Assembly: GCA_937127165.1 (NCBI GenBank)
Contig: CAKZLR010000059.1
Location: forward strand, 1-28,595
Direction of reading: 5' to 3'
From: an uncultured Candidatus Peregrinibacteria bacterium
GTDB taxonomy: Bacteria; Patescibacteriota; JACMRA01
Length of the DNA stretch: 28,595 nt
The position numbers and the translations under genes were made by a program. Under the pieces are notes generated by a model, which saw only the letters and a list, made by a program, of their open reading frames with translations, had not been told where the DNA came from and did not search any database. Positions 19,001 to 27,483 of the stretch are shown piece after piece (position 1 is the stretch's first letter; each line of letters begins with the position of its first letter).

Positions 19001-19024
19001 TTGACATTAGTTTTTTTGTATAAA
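19001..19024 (+). promoter_or_regulatory. Promoter-like boxes before aroB
   Basis: TTGACA (19001-19006) and TATAAA (19019-19024) are 12 nt apart. TATAAA ends only 10 nt before the aroB ATG, so if it is the -10 the mRNA is essentially leaderless. Spacing is shorter than normal. Confidence 0.35.
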
Positions 19025-19034
19025 ATGGTAAAAT

Positions 19035-20141
19035 ATGCAACAAATTAACGTGAAAATTTCAAAGCAAGAAAGCTTCTACCCCATAATTTTTAAGCAAGGT
19101 GGCCTAAACCAAATACAAAGTCTATTTAGTTTCAAAGAATACATACAAATTTGCCTGGTTACAGACGAAAAAATTGCTCCTTTTTGGCTTGAACAATTGT
19201 GTTCGCATTTTGATCAAAAACTACACACACTTATTTTACCAAGTGGAGAAAATCAGAAAAACCTACAAACAATAGAATTTTGCTGGAAATATCTAACAGA
19301 AAAGCAATTTGATAGAAAAAGTCTACTAATTGCCTTAGGTGGCGGAGTTATCGGAGATATAGTTGGTTTTGTTGCCTCAACTTATATGAGGGGTATTGAT
19401 TTTATTCAAATCCCAACAACTATAATTGCTCAGTCAGATTCAAGTATCGGTGGTAAAACTGGTTTTAATTTTCTAAATCAGAAAAATCACATTGGTACTT
19501 TTTATCAACCTAAAATGGTGCTAATAGACGTAAACACCTTGTCTACATTACCCAAAAGAGAATTAGTGCAAGGTTTTGCAGAAATAATTAAACATGGACT
19601 CATCTTTGATCAAGAATTATTTAAATTCTTTGTTCGTGAAGATATAGATAAAATTACCCCATCTCAATTAGAAAAACTCCTCGTAACTAGTTGTCGAATT
19701 AAAAAAGAAATTGTTGAGCAGGATGAAAGGGAAACTACTGGTATGAGAAAATTACTTAATTTTGGACATACTTTTGGGCATGCAGTAGAATCTCTCAGTT
19801 GGCAAATAGGCGTAAATTTACTTCACGGAGAGGCTATTGCTATTGGAATTCTGGCAGAAAGCTTTTTGTCATTTAAGCTTGGCTGGTTGAGTCAAAAAGA
19901 GTTAGAATTAGTTAAAAAAGCTATAATTAACGCAAATTTGCCCGTTGACTTAAGTTTGTTTAAAAATAAAATTGATCAAAAAAATCTGGTTGAAAAACTG
20001 AACTACCTAATATCAGTAGACAAAAAAAACGTTGGCAAAGCAGTTAACTGGACTCTTTTGAGAAAAATTGGTGAAGGGGTGTTTGATGTAAAAATAAACG
20101 ACTTAGATATACAAGAAATTCTGGATTATTTTAATTTTTAG
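19035..20141 (+). CDS. aroB: 3-dehydroquinate synthase
   Basis: A 368-residue enzyme, of typical length, that converts DAHP to 3-dehydroquinate using NAD and a divalent metal, the second step of the shikimate pathway. Motifs: GGGVIGD at 102-108 (NAD loop), PTTIIAQSDSSIGGKTG at 127-143 (substrate and phosphate binding), FAEIIKHG at 181-188 with the metal-ligand Glu at 183, and the His ligands in NFGHTFGHAVE and LLHGEAIAIG. It stands alone between 23S (divergent) and tyrA (convergent). The next pathway enzyme with a gene here, AroE (fused to AroK), is 17 kb away. No Shine-Dalgarno is visible. Confidence 0.96.
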   Translation: MQQINVKISKQESFYPIIFKQGGLNQIQSLFSFKEYIQICLVTDEKIAPFWLEQLCSHFDQKLHTLILPSGENQKNLQTIEFCWKYLTEKQFDRKSLLIALGGGVIGDIVGFVASTYMRGIDFIQIPTTIIAQSDSSIGGKTGFNFLNQKNHIGTFYQPKMVLIDVNTLSTLPKRELVQGFAEIIKHGLIFDQELFKFFVREDIDKITPSQLEKLLVTSCRIKKEIVEQDERETTGMRKLLNFGHTFGHAVESLSWQIGVNLLHGEAIAIGILAESFLSFKLGWLSQKELELVKKAIINANLPVDLSLFKNKIDQKNLVEKLNYLISVDKKNVGKAVNWTLLRKIGEGVFDVKINDLDIQEILDYFNF

Positions 20142-20206
20142 CAAAAAAATATCATAAAATAAGTGTATAAAGGTCTATAAAAACGGATTTTTTGTCTGTA
20201 GAAATC

Positions 20207-20254
20207 TAGTTATTATAAAAAGCAGATTTCAAAAAAGCTTTGTATAATTATCTA
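20207..20254. terminator. Inverted repeat between convergent aroB and tyrA
   Basis: An imperfect hairpin of about 17 bp: tagttattataaaaagc pairs with gctttgtataattatcta around a 13-nt loop, with two mismatches and one bulge. It lies midway between the two convergent stops and may serve as a shared transcription end or mRNA stabiliser. Neither strand shows a strong U tract right after it. Confidence 0.4.
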
Positions 20255-20266
20255 AAAAAGACTAAA

Positions 20267-21040
20267 TTAGTTTTTAGATATTGTGCCTAATTCTAAATCT
20301 TGGTTTATCTTATTTAAAGACTCTAAAAAGTCCTCCCTAACTTGCTTGGCAAAAGGGTTATGTTTTTGAATTGTCTCAAAAAGGTCGTTAGTATCGCTCT
20401 CCACAACAGATTTTATTGATAGCAAATAATTGTAGGTACGAGTGCTCAAAGGAGACTGGGGGATGTTCATTTTCTCTACAGATTTACCTATAAAAAAAGT
20501 TAAAGCTTGTACAAAAGCCATTTCTTTATCATGTTCTTCCGGAGATGTTTCCAAAATTCGAAGTTTTAATTTTTTTTGGATAAAATTTTTTACTAGTCGA
20601 TACGATCTAGAATGAACTCTTACTGGACAAGAAACGACGGTAAAACCGTCCCAGCTACCTTGACTAGCTACACTATGGGGCCCAAATAAAGGGTGTAGCC
20701 CAATTATTTGGACCGATTCAGGTAAGTATTTCTGCATCAAGTTAATCGGCTCTATTTTTACAGAGCTAACATCCATTATTAGGCTGTCTAGTCTCACTTT
20801 GCTTGCATTCTCAACCCAAAACTGCTCCTGAAATTGTACAGGGATAGCTATGATTATTACCTTCTGATTTAATACATCCACAAGATCAGACCTTTGTAAA
20901 TTTTGTTCTCCTTCTAAAGAAATTCCTTTTTTGTCGTATATCTTGATCTCAAAAAAATCTTTGAGCTTGTGGGCCAACAACTTTCCAAATACCCCATAAC
21001 CAACTAAACCTATTGTTTGTATCATTTTTGATTGTATCAT
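20267..21040 (-). CDS. tyrA: Prephenate dehydrogenase (TyrA family)
   Basis: A 257-residue NAD(P)-dependent dehydrogenase of the TyrA family, which oxidises prephenate (or arogenate) towards tyrosine. It has the Rossmann loop GLVGYGVFG at 11-19, IAIPVQ at 64-69, the conserved HPLFGPHS at 116-123, and a helical C-terminal half. At 257 residues it is a minimal TyrA, without fused chorismate mutase or an ACT domain. Its ATG overlaps the stop of the upstream PBP gene by 4 nt (ATGA), so translation is coupled. A second ATG at codon 6 gives MIQT after MIQSK, a small internal repeat. Whether it prefers prephenate or arogenate cannot be told. Confidence 0.9.
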   Translation of the reverse strand: MIQSKMIQTIGLVGYGVFGKLLAHKLKDFFEIKIYDKKGISLEGEQNLQRSDLVDVLNQKVIIIAIPVQFQEQFWVENASKVRLDSLIMDVSSVKIEPINLMQKYLPESVQIIGLHPLFGPHSVASQGSWDGFTVVSCPVRVHSRSYRLVKNFIQKKLKLRILETSPEEHDKEMAFVQALTFFIGKSVEKMNIPQSPLSTRTYNYLLSIKSVVESDTNDLFETIQKHNPFAKQVREDFLESLNKINQDLELGTISKN

Positions 21041-24000
21041 GGTATTGTTATATTACCAAAACTTTGTTGATTACCTCCAACTTCTGCAAATATTGTGTAT
21101 GTTCCCGGATTGCTTGGCAAATCTATGGTGCAAGGTGTAGTTACACACAGTGTAGATTTATCACCTACTTGAACAAATAAATTAGAAGGAATAGATTTCC
21201 CCGGTAAAGTTGTGATAACACAACTAGCTTGAACCGGACTTGATCCTGAAATAATCGTACAACTAATGCTAGTTATATCGCTAATACTACTAGATGTAGC
21301 AGCTAAAAAAGTCACATTTGTAAATTTTTTTGAGATTTTAATACCGAAACTATCTTCAGCTATAACTTCCACATCAAAAATACCTGTTAAGCCTAAACTT
21401 TCACTACTCAGTGCAATACTATTAACCCCACTGTTAACTTCCTGACCGCCAACAATTAATTTGATATATCTCATAGAGCCACCTGGTTGAGTTGGAGTTG
21501 CACTTATAAATATAGTCGTGGGGGCATTAGCATTACTCGCTAAAGATCCGGTATTAAGTGACATCTCTTGTATTCCACTAACCATATCTCCAAACTCTGT
21601 AGGACATTTAGAAGAACCAACATCAACTGTTTTAGCTGGTTCAAACCAGTTTTTTAATTTTGGAAAACCACTAATAGGCATTATACATTCTACCTCTTCG
21701 ATAAAAACTTCAGGTAAATTTTTGGAAGCAAGTTTACCATCAAGTTTGCTAACCTTAACCTTACGGGATAAAACCTCGTTTCTAAAAACGAAAATATTAG
21801 ATTCTAATAGATCAAAATCTTCAGCCGCCATTTTCTTTTCACCGTCTTGAATAACTCTAATTTGACTATCAGTAAGAAGCTCGTTCCCCCGACACCAACC
21901 AGGAGTTGTGCCAGCACAGTTTATTGGGTAAGGTCTAAGACCATCTGTACTAAAACCTTTAGGTTGTTTACCTTCATGTATAACTTTCATTATATCTTTC
22001 CAAATACCACCGGCTGAGTTAGCCGAAGAAGCATCTGATTTCATTGGAGAATTATCCGTATTACCAACCCAAACAGCTACCGTGTAATAAGGCGAACCAC
22101 CAACTGTCCAGACATCTCTTACATCATTACTAGTTCCTGTTTTAGCTGCCACTGAGTTAACCCCCCACCAACCATCTAACATCAGATTAGCACCAAAAGG
22201 ACCGAACACAAGTCTAGCTGAATGATCAGACATAATGTTAGCTATCTGTTTAGCAACTAACGGATCAATCACAGCATCTTTTTTTGGGTAGAGATCTGCT
22301 AACCTTTGCTTTAATGACTCGTTTATTTCTGGATTAATTCTAGATTCTATACTAATAAAAGGTGTGGCAGTTCGTAAATTTCCTTCGTTCAAAAGAGTAT
22401 TAATCCCAGTAGCATGAGATAACATGGTTACTTCACAACCGCCCAATGCCGCTGCTAAAGAACACCTATCGCGATAGGCTCTTTTAGCTGTTTGAGGATC
22501 TTTGCATTTATCACCATCAACTGACGGTACACAAGGAAATACCAGCCCGACTTTTTCGGAAAAATTAAAAACTTCATTGATACCAGCTGCAGGATTATAA
22601 TCACCTTGCCCAGCTGCATAAATTGCAGCTTTTACAGCGGAAATATTCAAAGAATTTTGTAAAGCATATCTTATGGTAACTGGACCATAACCAGTCTGAC
22701 CTCCATAATTAGTTGGCCTATATCCCCCACCAAAATCAGTGAGTTTGTCAATAATGATAGTTCCTGGGTTAAAACCCTTACTCAGGGCAGCTGCATAAAC
22801 ATATGGCTTAATACTACTTCCAGGTTGTTGAGGTGTAGTGATTATATTTACTTGGCCATCGATCTCTTTGGCATAATAATCTCTAGAACCTACCATAGCA
22901 ATAATTTCCCCAGTATTTCTGTCCAAGACTAAAGCAGAAGTGTTGTTTGCACCATTGGCAAATAAGTTAGATTGAACTCTAGCTGCCACCGCTGCTTCAA
23001 CTTTTTCTTGGATTACTGGATCAATCGTGGTGACTATTCTGTAACCACCTTCGTATAAATCTCTCTCATTCGGTATTATTTTTTTTAGCTCTTCTCTAAC
23101 AAAATCAGTAAAATGTGGATATTTAAAAATAATTCTATTAGGCGTAAAGGTTACCTCTGCTTGTTTAAGACTTTCTAATTCTTCTCTGGTTGTAATAAAA
23201 GGGGTTTGTTCCCCAGGTATTAGAATTAAATCGTGCAATTTTTGGAGACAAATGTTTTTCCTGCTTTCAAATTTTAACCAATGATCTTTCCATGGTCTTC
23301 CAAAACTATCAAATTCTTCCGTATTTCTCTTTTCTATACTTGTAGAATAGGTAGTTGGTTGTTGGACCAAAGCTGCCAAATAGCAAGCTTCTGGTGTAGA
23401 AATATTTTTTATGTCTTTATCAAAATAAGACTTAGCAGCTTCTTGAACTCCATATGCATTTCTTCCAAAAGGAATTGTATTTAGATAGGTGTCTAAGATC
23501 TTATCGTGAGGATTTTCCTGATTTAACTTTATAGCAGTGAACAATTCTCTAATTTTTCTATCAATAGTAGGATCTTTATCCCCTGTTAGGTTTTTAACCA
23601 ATTGTTGAGAAATACCGCTACCACCACGACACTTGTCTCCACCAGATGTTAAGCATTGAACAGCCGCACCAGCTATATTACTCCAAGGAATTCCGGTTTC
23701 ATTAAAATAAAATTTTTCATCTTCAAGAGCTATTATGGCTAATTGCATATTTTTAGGAATACAATTTCCTTCTTGTTTTTCTAAAGGAATATTTGGATCA
23801 CATAAATGTACAATCTCTCTCCTCTCTTCGTCGAATAATTTAAACAAAATGGTTTTACCATCTCTAGCATAAACTACCCCACTCTCCCTCCTTTCTTCAG
23901 CGCTTAAAGGTCTAGCACTTTGATATTGATCAATCAACCAAGCCGCCACAAAACTAACAATTAAGACACCAACTACTCCAAAGACAAGGATAAATAAACT

Positions 24001-24396
24001 AATTTTCCTACCATATCTTTTCCATGAAAAACCAAATCTTTTTCTCATAAATTGTAAGCCTACTTTAGTTGAAGGAATTCTTCCTACAGCTTTTCTTCCG
24101 ATCACCTGAACCTGATCTTCACCCTCTTTAGAATCTTTTTTACTAAATTCTGTACCAACCTTGAAGTTAATCCCTATAACAGTTTCTTCTTTTGGTAAGA
24201 CGACACCGTCAGCAGTTAGGTGAATTTCTGGATTCATCTTTTTTTCATTTGTTTCGTCTAAAGTTTTAGTGGTGATAGCAAAATCCACAGATGAAGTATC
24301 TCTCTTACCGGGTACAGTAAATAAAACTTCTTTTTCCGTAGATTCATTATTATTTTTAGGAGTTTTATTTTGGTGTAGATGGTTTTTTTTGGCCAT
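21037..24396 (-). CDS. Class A penicillin-binding protein (PBP1A-like)
   Basis: A 1119-residue bifunctional peptidoglycan synthase. Residues 1-131 are a long polar cytosolic tail; TM at about 132-155. The GT51 glycosyltransferase spans about 170-370: catalytic Glu in ALEDEKFYF at 223-231, GGSGISQQLVKN at 258-269, RKIRE at 280-284, and the family's KILDTYLN at 299-306. The transpeptidase spans about 480-880: SSIK with the acylated Ser at 527 and Lys at 530, SLN at 582-584, KTGT at 752-755. A beta-rich, Ser/Thr-rich tail of about 240 residues ends the protein and resembles Ig-like domains. Extra Cys residues lie in the GT domain (199, 212, 248, 256). It is longer than typical PBP1A (about 850). 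tyrA overlaps its TGA stop. Confidence 0.95.
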   Translation of the reverse strand: MAKKNHLHQNKTPKNNNESTEKEVLFTVPGKRDTSSVDFAITTKTLDETNEKKMNPEIHLTADGVVLPKEETVIGINFKVGTEFSKKDSKEGEDQVQVIGRKAVGRIPSTKVGLQFMRKRFGFSWKRYGRKISLFILVFGVVGVLIVSFVAAWLIDQYQSARPLSAEERRESGVVYARDGKTILFKLFDEERREIVHLCDPNIPLEKQEGNCIPKNMQLAIIALEDEKFYFNETGIPWSNIAGAAVQCLTSGGDKCRGGSGISQQLVKNLTGDKDPTIDRKIRELFTAIKLNQENPHDKILDTYLNTIPFGRNAYGVQEAAKSYFDKDIKNISTPEACYLAALVQQPTTYSTSIEKRNTEEFDSFGRPWKDHWLKFESRKNICLQKLHDLILIPGEQTPFITTREELESLKQAEVTFTPNRIIFKYPHFTDFVREELKKIIPNERDLYEGGYRIVTTIDPVIQEKVEAAVAARVQSNLFANGANNTSALVLDRNTGEIIAMVGSRDYYAKEIDGQVNIITTPQQPGSSIKPYVYAAALSKGFNPGTIIIDKLTDFGGGYRPTNYGGQTGYGPVTIRYALQNSLNISAVKAAIYAAGQGDYNPAAGINEVFNFSEKVGLVFPCVPSVDGDKCKDPQTAKRAYRDRCSLAAALGGCEVTMLSHATGINTLLNEGNLRTATPFISIESRINPEINESLKQRLADLYPKKDAVIDPLVAKQIANIMSDHSARLVFGPFGANLMLDGWWGVNSVAAKTGTSNDVRDVWTVGGSPYYTVAVWVGNTDNSPMKSDASSANSAGGIWKDIMKVIHEGKQPKGFSTDGLRPYPINCAGTTPGWCRGNELLTDSQIRVIQDGEKKMAAEDFDLLESNIFVFRNEVLSRKVKVSKLDGKLASKNLPEVFIEEVECIMPISGFPKLKNWFEPAKTVDVGSSKCPTEFGDMVSGIQEMSLNTGSLASNANAPTTIFISATPTQPGGSMRYIKLIVGGQEVNSGVNSIALSSESLGLTGIFDVEVIAEDSFGIKISKKFTNVTFLAATSSSISDITSISCTIISGSSPVQASCVITTLPGKSIPSNLFVQVGDKSTLCVTTPCTIDLPSNPGTYTIFAEVGGNQQSFGNITIP

Positions 24397-24421
24397 ATCA
24401 TAAATTTTATTTAAAATTTGA

Positions 24422-24463
24422 CTAATCTAACATTCAGATTAGCATACATCTTGTTTTAGTCAA
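24422..24463 (-). promoter_or_regulatory. Promoter-like region with dyad before the PBP-tyrA operon
   Basis: Minus strand: TTGACT (24458-24463), 16 nt, then TGC-TAATCT (-10 at 24436-24441 with an extended TG). A perfect 7-bp dyad CTAATCT...AGATTAG (24422-24442) with a 7-nt centre overlaps this -10. It could be an operator or a leader hairpin. Confidence 0.4.
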
Positions 24464-24764
24464 GAGAAATTTCTAAAAGAAATTAAAGTATCAAGTTTTA
24501 ATCAATAGCTACTATGAAGAGGGGGTACAGAAAAATAATACTACAAAACAATATATATATAATATTTATATAATTTTAATATAATCAATTAGAAAAGTCT
24601 GAATAAACTAATCCCACTAAAAGTTTTATATTTCTCCAAACCAAAAAATTTTAATCTTTCGAATCATATATCTCCTTTCAGTATTTTCATGAAATTGAAA
24701 TAAAAAGTGATGTTTTTTAAGCTTGATTTATCTAATGTTGTTACACATTTATTACTAAACAAAC
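24464..24764. other. AT-rich spacer between 5S and PBP
   Basis: About 300 nt, including a TA-rich run at about 24550-24580. I see no ORF or RNA structure other than the 5S terminator at its right edge. Confidence 0.4.
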
Positions 24765-24788
24765 AAAAACCACCCCTTTAGGGGGTAG
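24765..24788 (-). terminator. Intrinsic terminator of 5S rRNA
   Basis: Minus strand: CTACCCC and GGGGTGG pair (7 bp with one G-U) around a 5-nt loop, followed directly by TTTTT. It starts about 9 nt after the mature 5S 3' end. Confidence 0.8.
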
Positions 24789-24796
24789 CAAACGAG

Positions 24797-24915
24797 ACGT
24801 CGACTTTGGCCTACTTTCCCCTGGATCTGCATCCAAGTATCATCAGCGTAGGTGAGTTTCAAGACTCTGTTCGGAATGGGAAGAGTTGGTTCCACACCAC
24901 TTAAAAAGTCGACCT
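24797..24915 (-). rRNA. rrf: 5S ribosomal RNA
   Basis: About 119 nt. The ends pair through GTCGACTTT/AAAGTCGAC (helix I). The core CCCATTCCGAACAGAGTCTTGAAAC is split here as CCCATTCCGAAC and GAAAC, matching the universal loop C region, and GCTGATGATACT follows. Ends are estimated from helix I. It is alone, about 6 kb from the 23S gene, with its own terminator. TTGACA twice (24943-24948, 24956-24961) lies 30-45 nt upstream, with TTGATA (24926-24931) just before the gene as a possible -10. Confidence 0.93.
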
Positions 24916-25261
24916 GGAACTGTTTTATCAATTTTCTCTTTTTGTCAAGATTATTTGTCAAGTTTTTTTAATTAAATACAGTTATATTAACAGGGTTAAC
25001 AGGGTTATATTTATAACAGGGTTAATTAGAGTCAATAATTATTGTAATCAAATTACTGTGATTATGTTAAAAATGTTAAAAAAGTTAGACACTTAATTAA
25101 ACAATTTAAACAAATGCAAATTCAAAATCAGATTATTACTTTTGTAAAAACTTAAAAATCAAAGAGAACCTTGCACCTTGCTAATTTTTCAGAATAAGTA
25201 TCCTGACTTCTAGATTTGACAAAAGTCAATTATAAAAGTTATTTCGTACCAGACAATTAAT
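24916..25261. other. Divergent spacer 5S/aroC with short repeats
   Basis: Holds the TTGACA boxes of 5S on its left. Three copies of taacagggtta lie at 24988-24998, 24997-25007 and 25014-25024. Before aroC, TTGACA at 25216-25221 begins the dyad TTGAC-AAAA-GTCAA (25216-25229), followed by TATAAA at 25231-25236. No gene. Confidence 0.5.
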
Positions 25262-26353
25262 ATGTCTGCTGGCAATACTTTTGGGCATCTATTTAGGGTT
25301 ACTACTTTTGGAGAATCACACGGAGGCGCTGTCGGATGTGTGATCGATGGTTGTCCGCCAAGAATTACTATTAGCGAAGAAGAGATCGAATTTGAGCTAA
25401 AAAGACGAGCTACTGGTCAAAGTAATCTTTCTTCTGGTCGGAAAGAAGAAGATAAAGTTCACATACTTTCCGGTGTCTTTGAAAGGCAAACACTAGGTAC
25501 ACCAATCTGTATGTTGGTGTATAATAAAGATGCTAGACCGCAAGACTATCTTTATTTAAAAGACAAGTATCGTCCTAGTCATGCCGATTACACATATCAA
25601 CAAAAATATGGTATTCGAGCTTGGTCAGGCGGAGGTAGAACTAGTGCTCGCGAAACCACTGCTAGAGTAATGGCTGGAGCCTTGGCGAAAAAAATCTTAA
25701 AACAAAAATTTGGGATAGAGATTTTATCTTTTGTAAGTAGGATTAAAAATATTTCGGCTAAAATTGATTACAACAGTATTAGTTTAGAAATTATTGAAAG
25801 CAATGTAGTTCGTTGCCCTGACCAAGAAGCTGCTAAAAAGATGGAAGATCTAATTATACAAACTAAAGCTCAAGGAAATTCTCTGGGTGGTGTAATAACT
25901 TGCATAGTCAGATCTTGTCCAATTGGTTTGGGTGAGCCAGTTTTTGATCGATTAGAAGCAGAATTAGCCCATGCCTTGATGTCTTTACCAGCTACTAAAG
26001 GTTTTGAAATTGGATCAGGTTTTAGTGGTACTTATTTAACCGGACTAGAACACAATGATGAGTTTTATGTTGATCATAATGGCAAAATAAGAACTAAAAC
26101 AAATAATTCTGGGGGTATTCAAGGTGGAATTAGTAATGGTGAAGATATTATAATGAATATCGCATTCAAGCCAACCTCCACGATTATGAACCCACAAAAA
26201 ACTGTTAACGAAAAAGGTGAAGAAATTTTACTGGACAAAGTTAGCGGTAGGCATGATCCGTGTGTTCTACCTAGAGCTGTACCAATGGTTGATGCGATGG
26301 TAGCTCTAGTTCTTCTTGATCATTATTTAAGACACAAAGCTCAATGTTTGTAA
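25262..26353 (+). CDS. aroC: Chorismate synthase
   Basis: A 363-residue enzyme, of usual length, that eliminates phosphate from EPSP to make chorismate with reduced FMN. It begins MSAGNTFGHLFRVTTFGESHG (17-21 GESHG, signature 1) and has GGGRTSARETTARVMAGA near residues 122-139, GGIQGGISNGEDI near 283-295 and RHDPCVLPRAVPMVDAM near 330-346, i.e. all three family signatures with the flavin- and substrate-binding residues in place. The ATG at 25262 has no Shine-Dalgarno. A TTGACA dyad and TATAAA lie 25-45 nt upstream. tRNA-Ala follows 286 nt downstream on the same strand. Confidence 0.96.
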   Translation: MSAGNTFGHLFRVTTFGESHGGAVGCVIDGCPPRITISEEEIEFELKRRATGQSNLSSGRKEEDKVHILSGVFERQTLGTPICMLVYNKDARPQDYLYLKDKYRPSHADYTYQQKYGIRAWSGGGRTSARETTARVMAGALAKKILKQKFGIEILSFVSRIKNISAKIDYNSISLEIIESNVVRCPDQEAAKKMEDLIIQTKAQGNSLGGVITCIVRSCPIGLGEPVFDRLEAELAHALMSLPATKGFEIGSGFSGTYLTGLEHNDEFYVDHNGKIRTKTNNSGGIQGGISNGEDIIMNIAFKPTSTIMNPQKTVNEKGEEILLDKVSGRHDPCVLPRAVPMVDAMVALVLLDHYLRHKAQCL

Positions 26354-26639
26354 GCATACCTAAAAGATTAAGATCGAAGGGGAGCTTTTATAAATCATTA
26401 AACCGCGATCACTAATCACTATATCTATATATAACATATATATAACTGATATTTTCTTATAACTGATATTTTCTAAATATAGTTAAAAAGTTAAAAATAG
26501 AAGTAAAAAATAATTAATTTCACTCTGTTTTACAGAAACATTTAGTTGTAATAAAAATCAAAACCTCATCATCTTTGATGAGAGAGAATAACAACTTGAC
26601 ATTTTTTCCGATTTTTGACAGTACTTTCAGCCCCTGATT
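26354..26639. other. Spacer aroC/tRNA-Ala with a 17-bp tandem repeat
   Basis: tataactgatattttct is repeated twice head to tail at 26441-26457 and 26458-26474. A hairpin CTCATCA-TCTT-TGATGAG at 26565-26582 has a U-rich run on its minus-strand side, so it would end transcription arriving from the right. TTGACA at 26596-26601 may be the -35 of tRNA-Ala, but the -10 is unclear. Confidence 0.45.
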
Positions 26640-26716
26640 GGGCCTTTAGCTCAGTTGGTTAGAGCGCTTCCATGGCATGGAAGAGGTGACCAGTTCGAGT
26701 CTGGTAAGGTCCACCA
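26640..26716 (+). tRNA. tRNA-Ala (GGC), CCA encoded
   Basis: Acceptor stem GGGCCTT/AAGGTCC, with the G3-U70 wobble pair that is the alanine identity element. D arm GCTC...GAGC, anticodon stem CTTCC/GGAAG, loop ATGGCAT (anticodon GGC), T loop TTCGAGT, A73 and encoded CCA (26714-26716). Confidence 0.96.
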
Positions 26717-27307
26717 TTTTTTAAAAAATACAAAATCACCCTCAAGATTGTATTGTATTGTATTGTATTGTATTATTGTATTATTTTTTGATAATCTAAA
26801 TTAAAAAATTCATTAGGGGATTGTTGTCTTTTGTTGTATAAAAGCGATTTGCAACAAATTAAGTTCGTTTGATCGCTCTTTTGGCTCTTTGTTCATCAAT
26901 AAAAAGAAGAGATAAAAGCACTTTTGAGTTAAGAAAATATAAGGCTGGTACTTTAGCCAGCTAACTTACTCTTAAATTCTTAAACTTAAGTGTACAGATA
27001 CATAAGTCTTACCTTTATAGAGAAGGTAGAAGTGTTTGCTTTTTTCCTAAAAACAAAGAGGTTATAACCAAAAAATAAAATGATAACCCAAAACAAGACC
27101 CAACAGCTCTACGAATCAAAATTTGATCTTAGTTCAAATCAAGGTCAGACACAAACAAAGTCCATTTAACATATATCCGATAAATACCTAAAAAATAATA
27201 GTTTGGCAATTTAATTGTCAATTTAAGAAAATCACATTGCGAACACAATACGAAAAATTTAAGTCAGAAAAGCACAATAAAAAACACCATATAACACAGA
27301 AATTACA
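26717..27307. other. 591-nt gene-free interval
   Basis: No ORF above about 30 codons looks real. On the plus strand a TATAAA near 26836-26841 precedes a stretch with several hairpins: AGCGAT/ATCGCT (26843-26848 with 26872-26877), GCTGG/CCAGC (26944-26961), TACCTT/AAGGTA (27010-27028). On minus, TTGACA at about 27216-27221 could be a -35. I looked for tmRNA, RNase P RNA and SRP RNA signatures and did not find them. It could hold an unrecognised small RNA. Confidence 0.35.
26747..26783. repeat. (ATTGT)n microsatellite
   Basis: Five perfect attgt units (26747-26771) followed by decayed ones, 31 nt after tRNA-Ala. A simple repeat prone to slippage; no coding role seen. Confidence 0.9.
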
Positions 27308-27384
27308 TGGCGGGACTGACGGGACTTGAACCCGCGACCTCTGCCGTGACAGGGCAGCGCTCTAACCAGCTGAGCTACAGCCCC
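27308..27384 (-). tRNA. tRNA-Asp (GTC), CCA encoded
   Basis: Acceptor GGGGCTG/CAGTCCC, D arm GCTC...GAGC, anticodon stem CTGCC/GGCAG, loop CTGTCAC (anticodon GTC), T loop TTCAAGT, G73 (the aspartate discriminator) and encoded CCA (27308-27310). It lies 9 nt downstream of tRNA-fMet, clearly one transcript. Confidence 0.96.
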
Positions 27385-27393
27385 AGCTCAAAA

Positions 27394-27467
27394 TGGTAGC
27401 GGGGCAAGGACTCGAACCTCGACCTCCTGGTTATGAGCCAGACGAGCTGCCTTTACTCTACCCCGCA
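27394..27467 (-). tRNA. Initiator tRNA-fMet (CAT), CCA encoded
   Basis: The anticodon loop is CTCATAA. Initiator traits seen: the first base pair is broken (U1-U72), the D stem has A11-U24, A73 is followed by encoded CCA, and the loop matches bacterial initiators. Departures: the anticodon stem has G-C only at 30-40 and 31-39, with U-A at 29-41 instead of the third G-C, and the short D loop makes the molecule 74 nt. It is unlikely to be an elongator because of the unpaired 1-72 position. Confidence 0.9.
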
Positions 27468-27483
27468 ACAAATTGACGCGAGA

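Noticed and set aside
21037..21039. Recoding of TGA as sense (Gly)
   Set aside because: The PBP gene ends with TGA in an ATGA overlap with tyrA, a normal stop configuration, and other genes contain no in-frame TGA.
24755..24961. 68-codon minus-strand ORF
   Set aside because: It is a read-through of the 5S rRNA gene and its terminator.
26747..26783. CRISPR-like or phase-variation repeat
   Set aside because: It is a simple (ATTGT)n microsatellite outside any ORF, without spacers.
26717..27307. tmRNA, RNase P RNA or SRP RNA candidate
   Set aside because: None of the conserved signatures (tRNA-like ends with CCA, tag ORF, GAGGAAAGTCC, GGAAGC loop) could be found on either strand.
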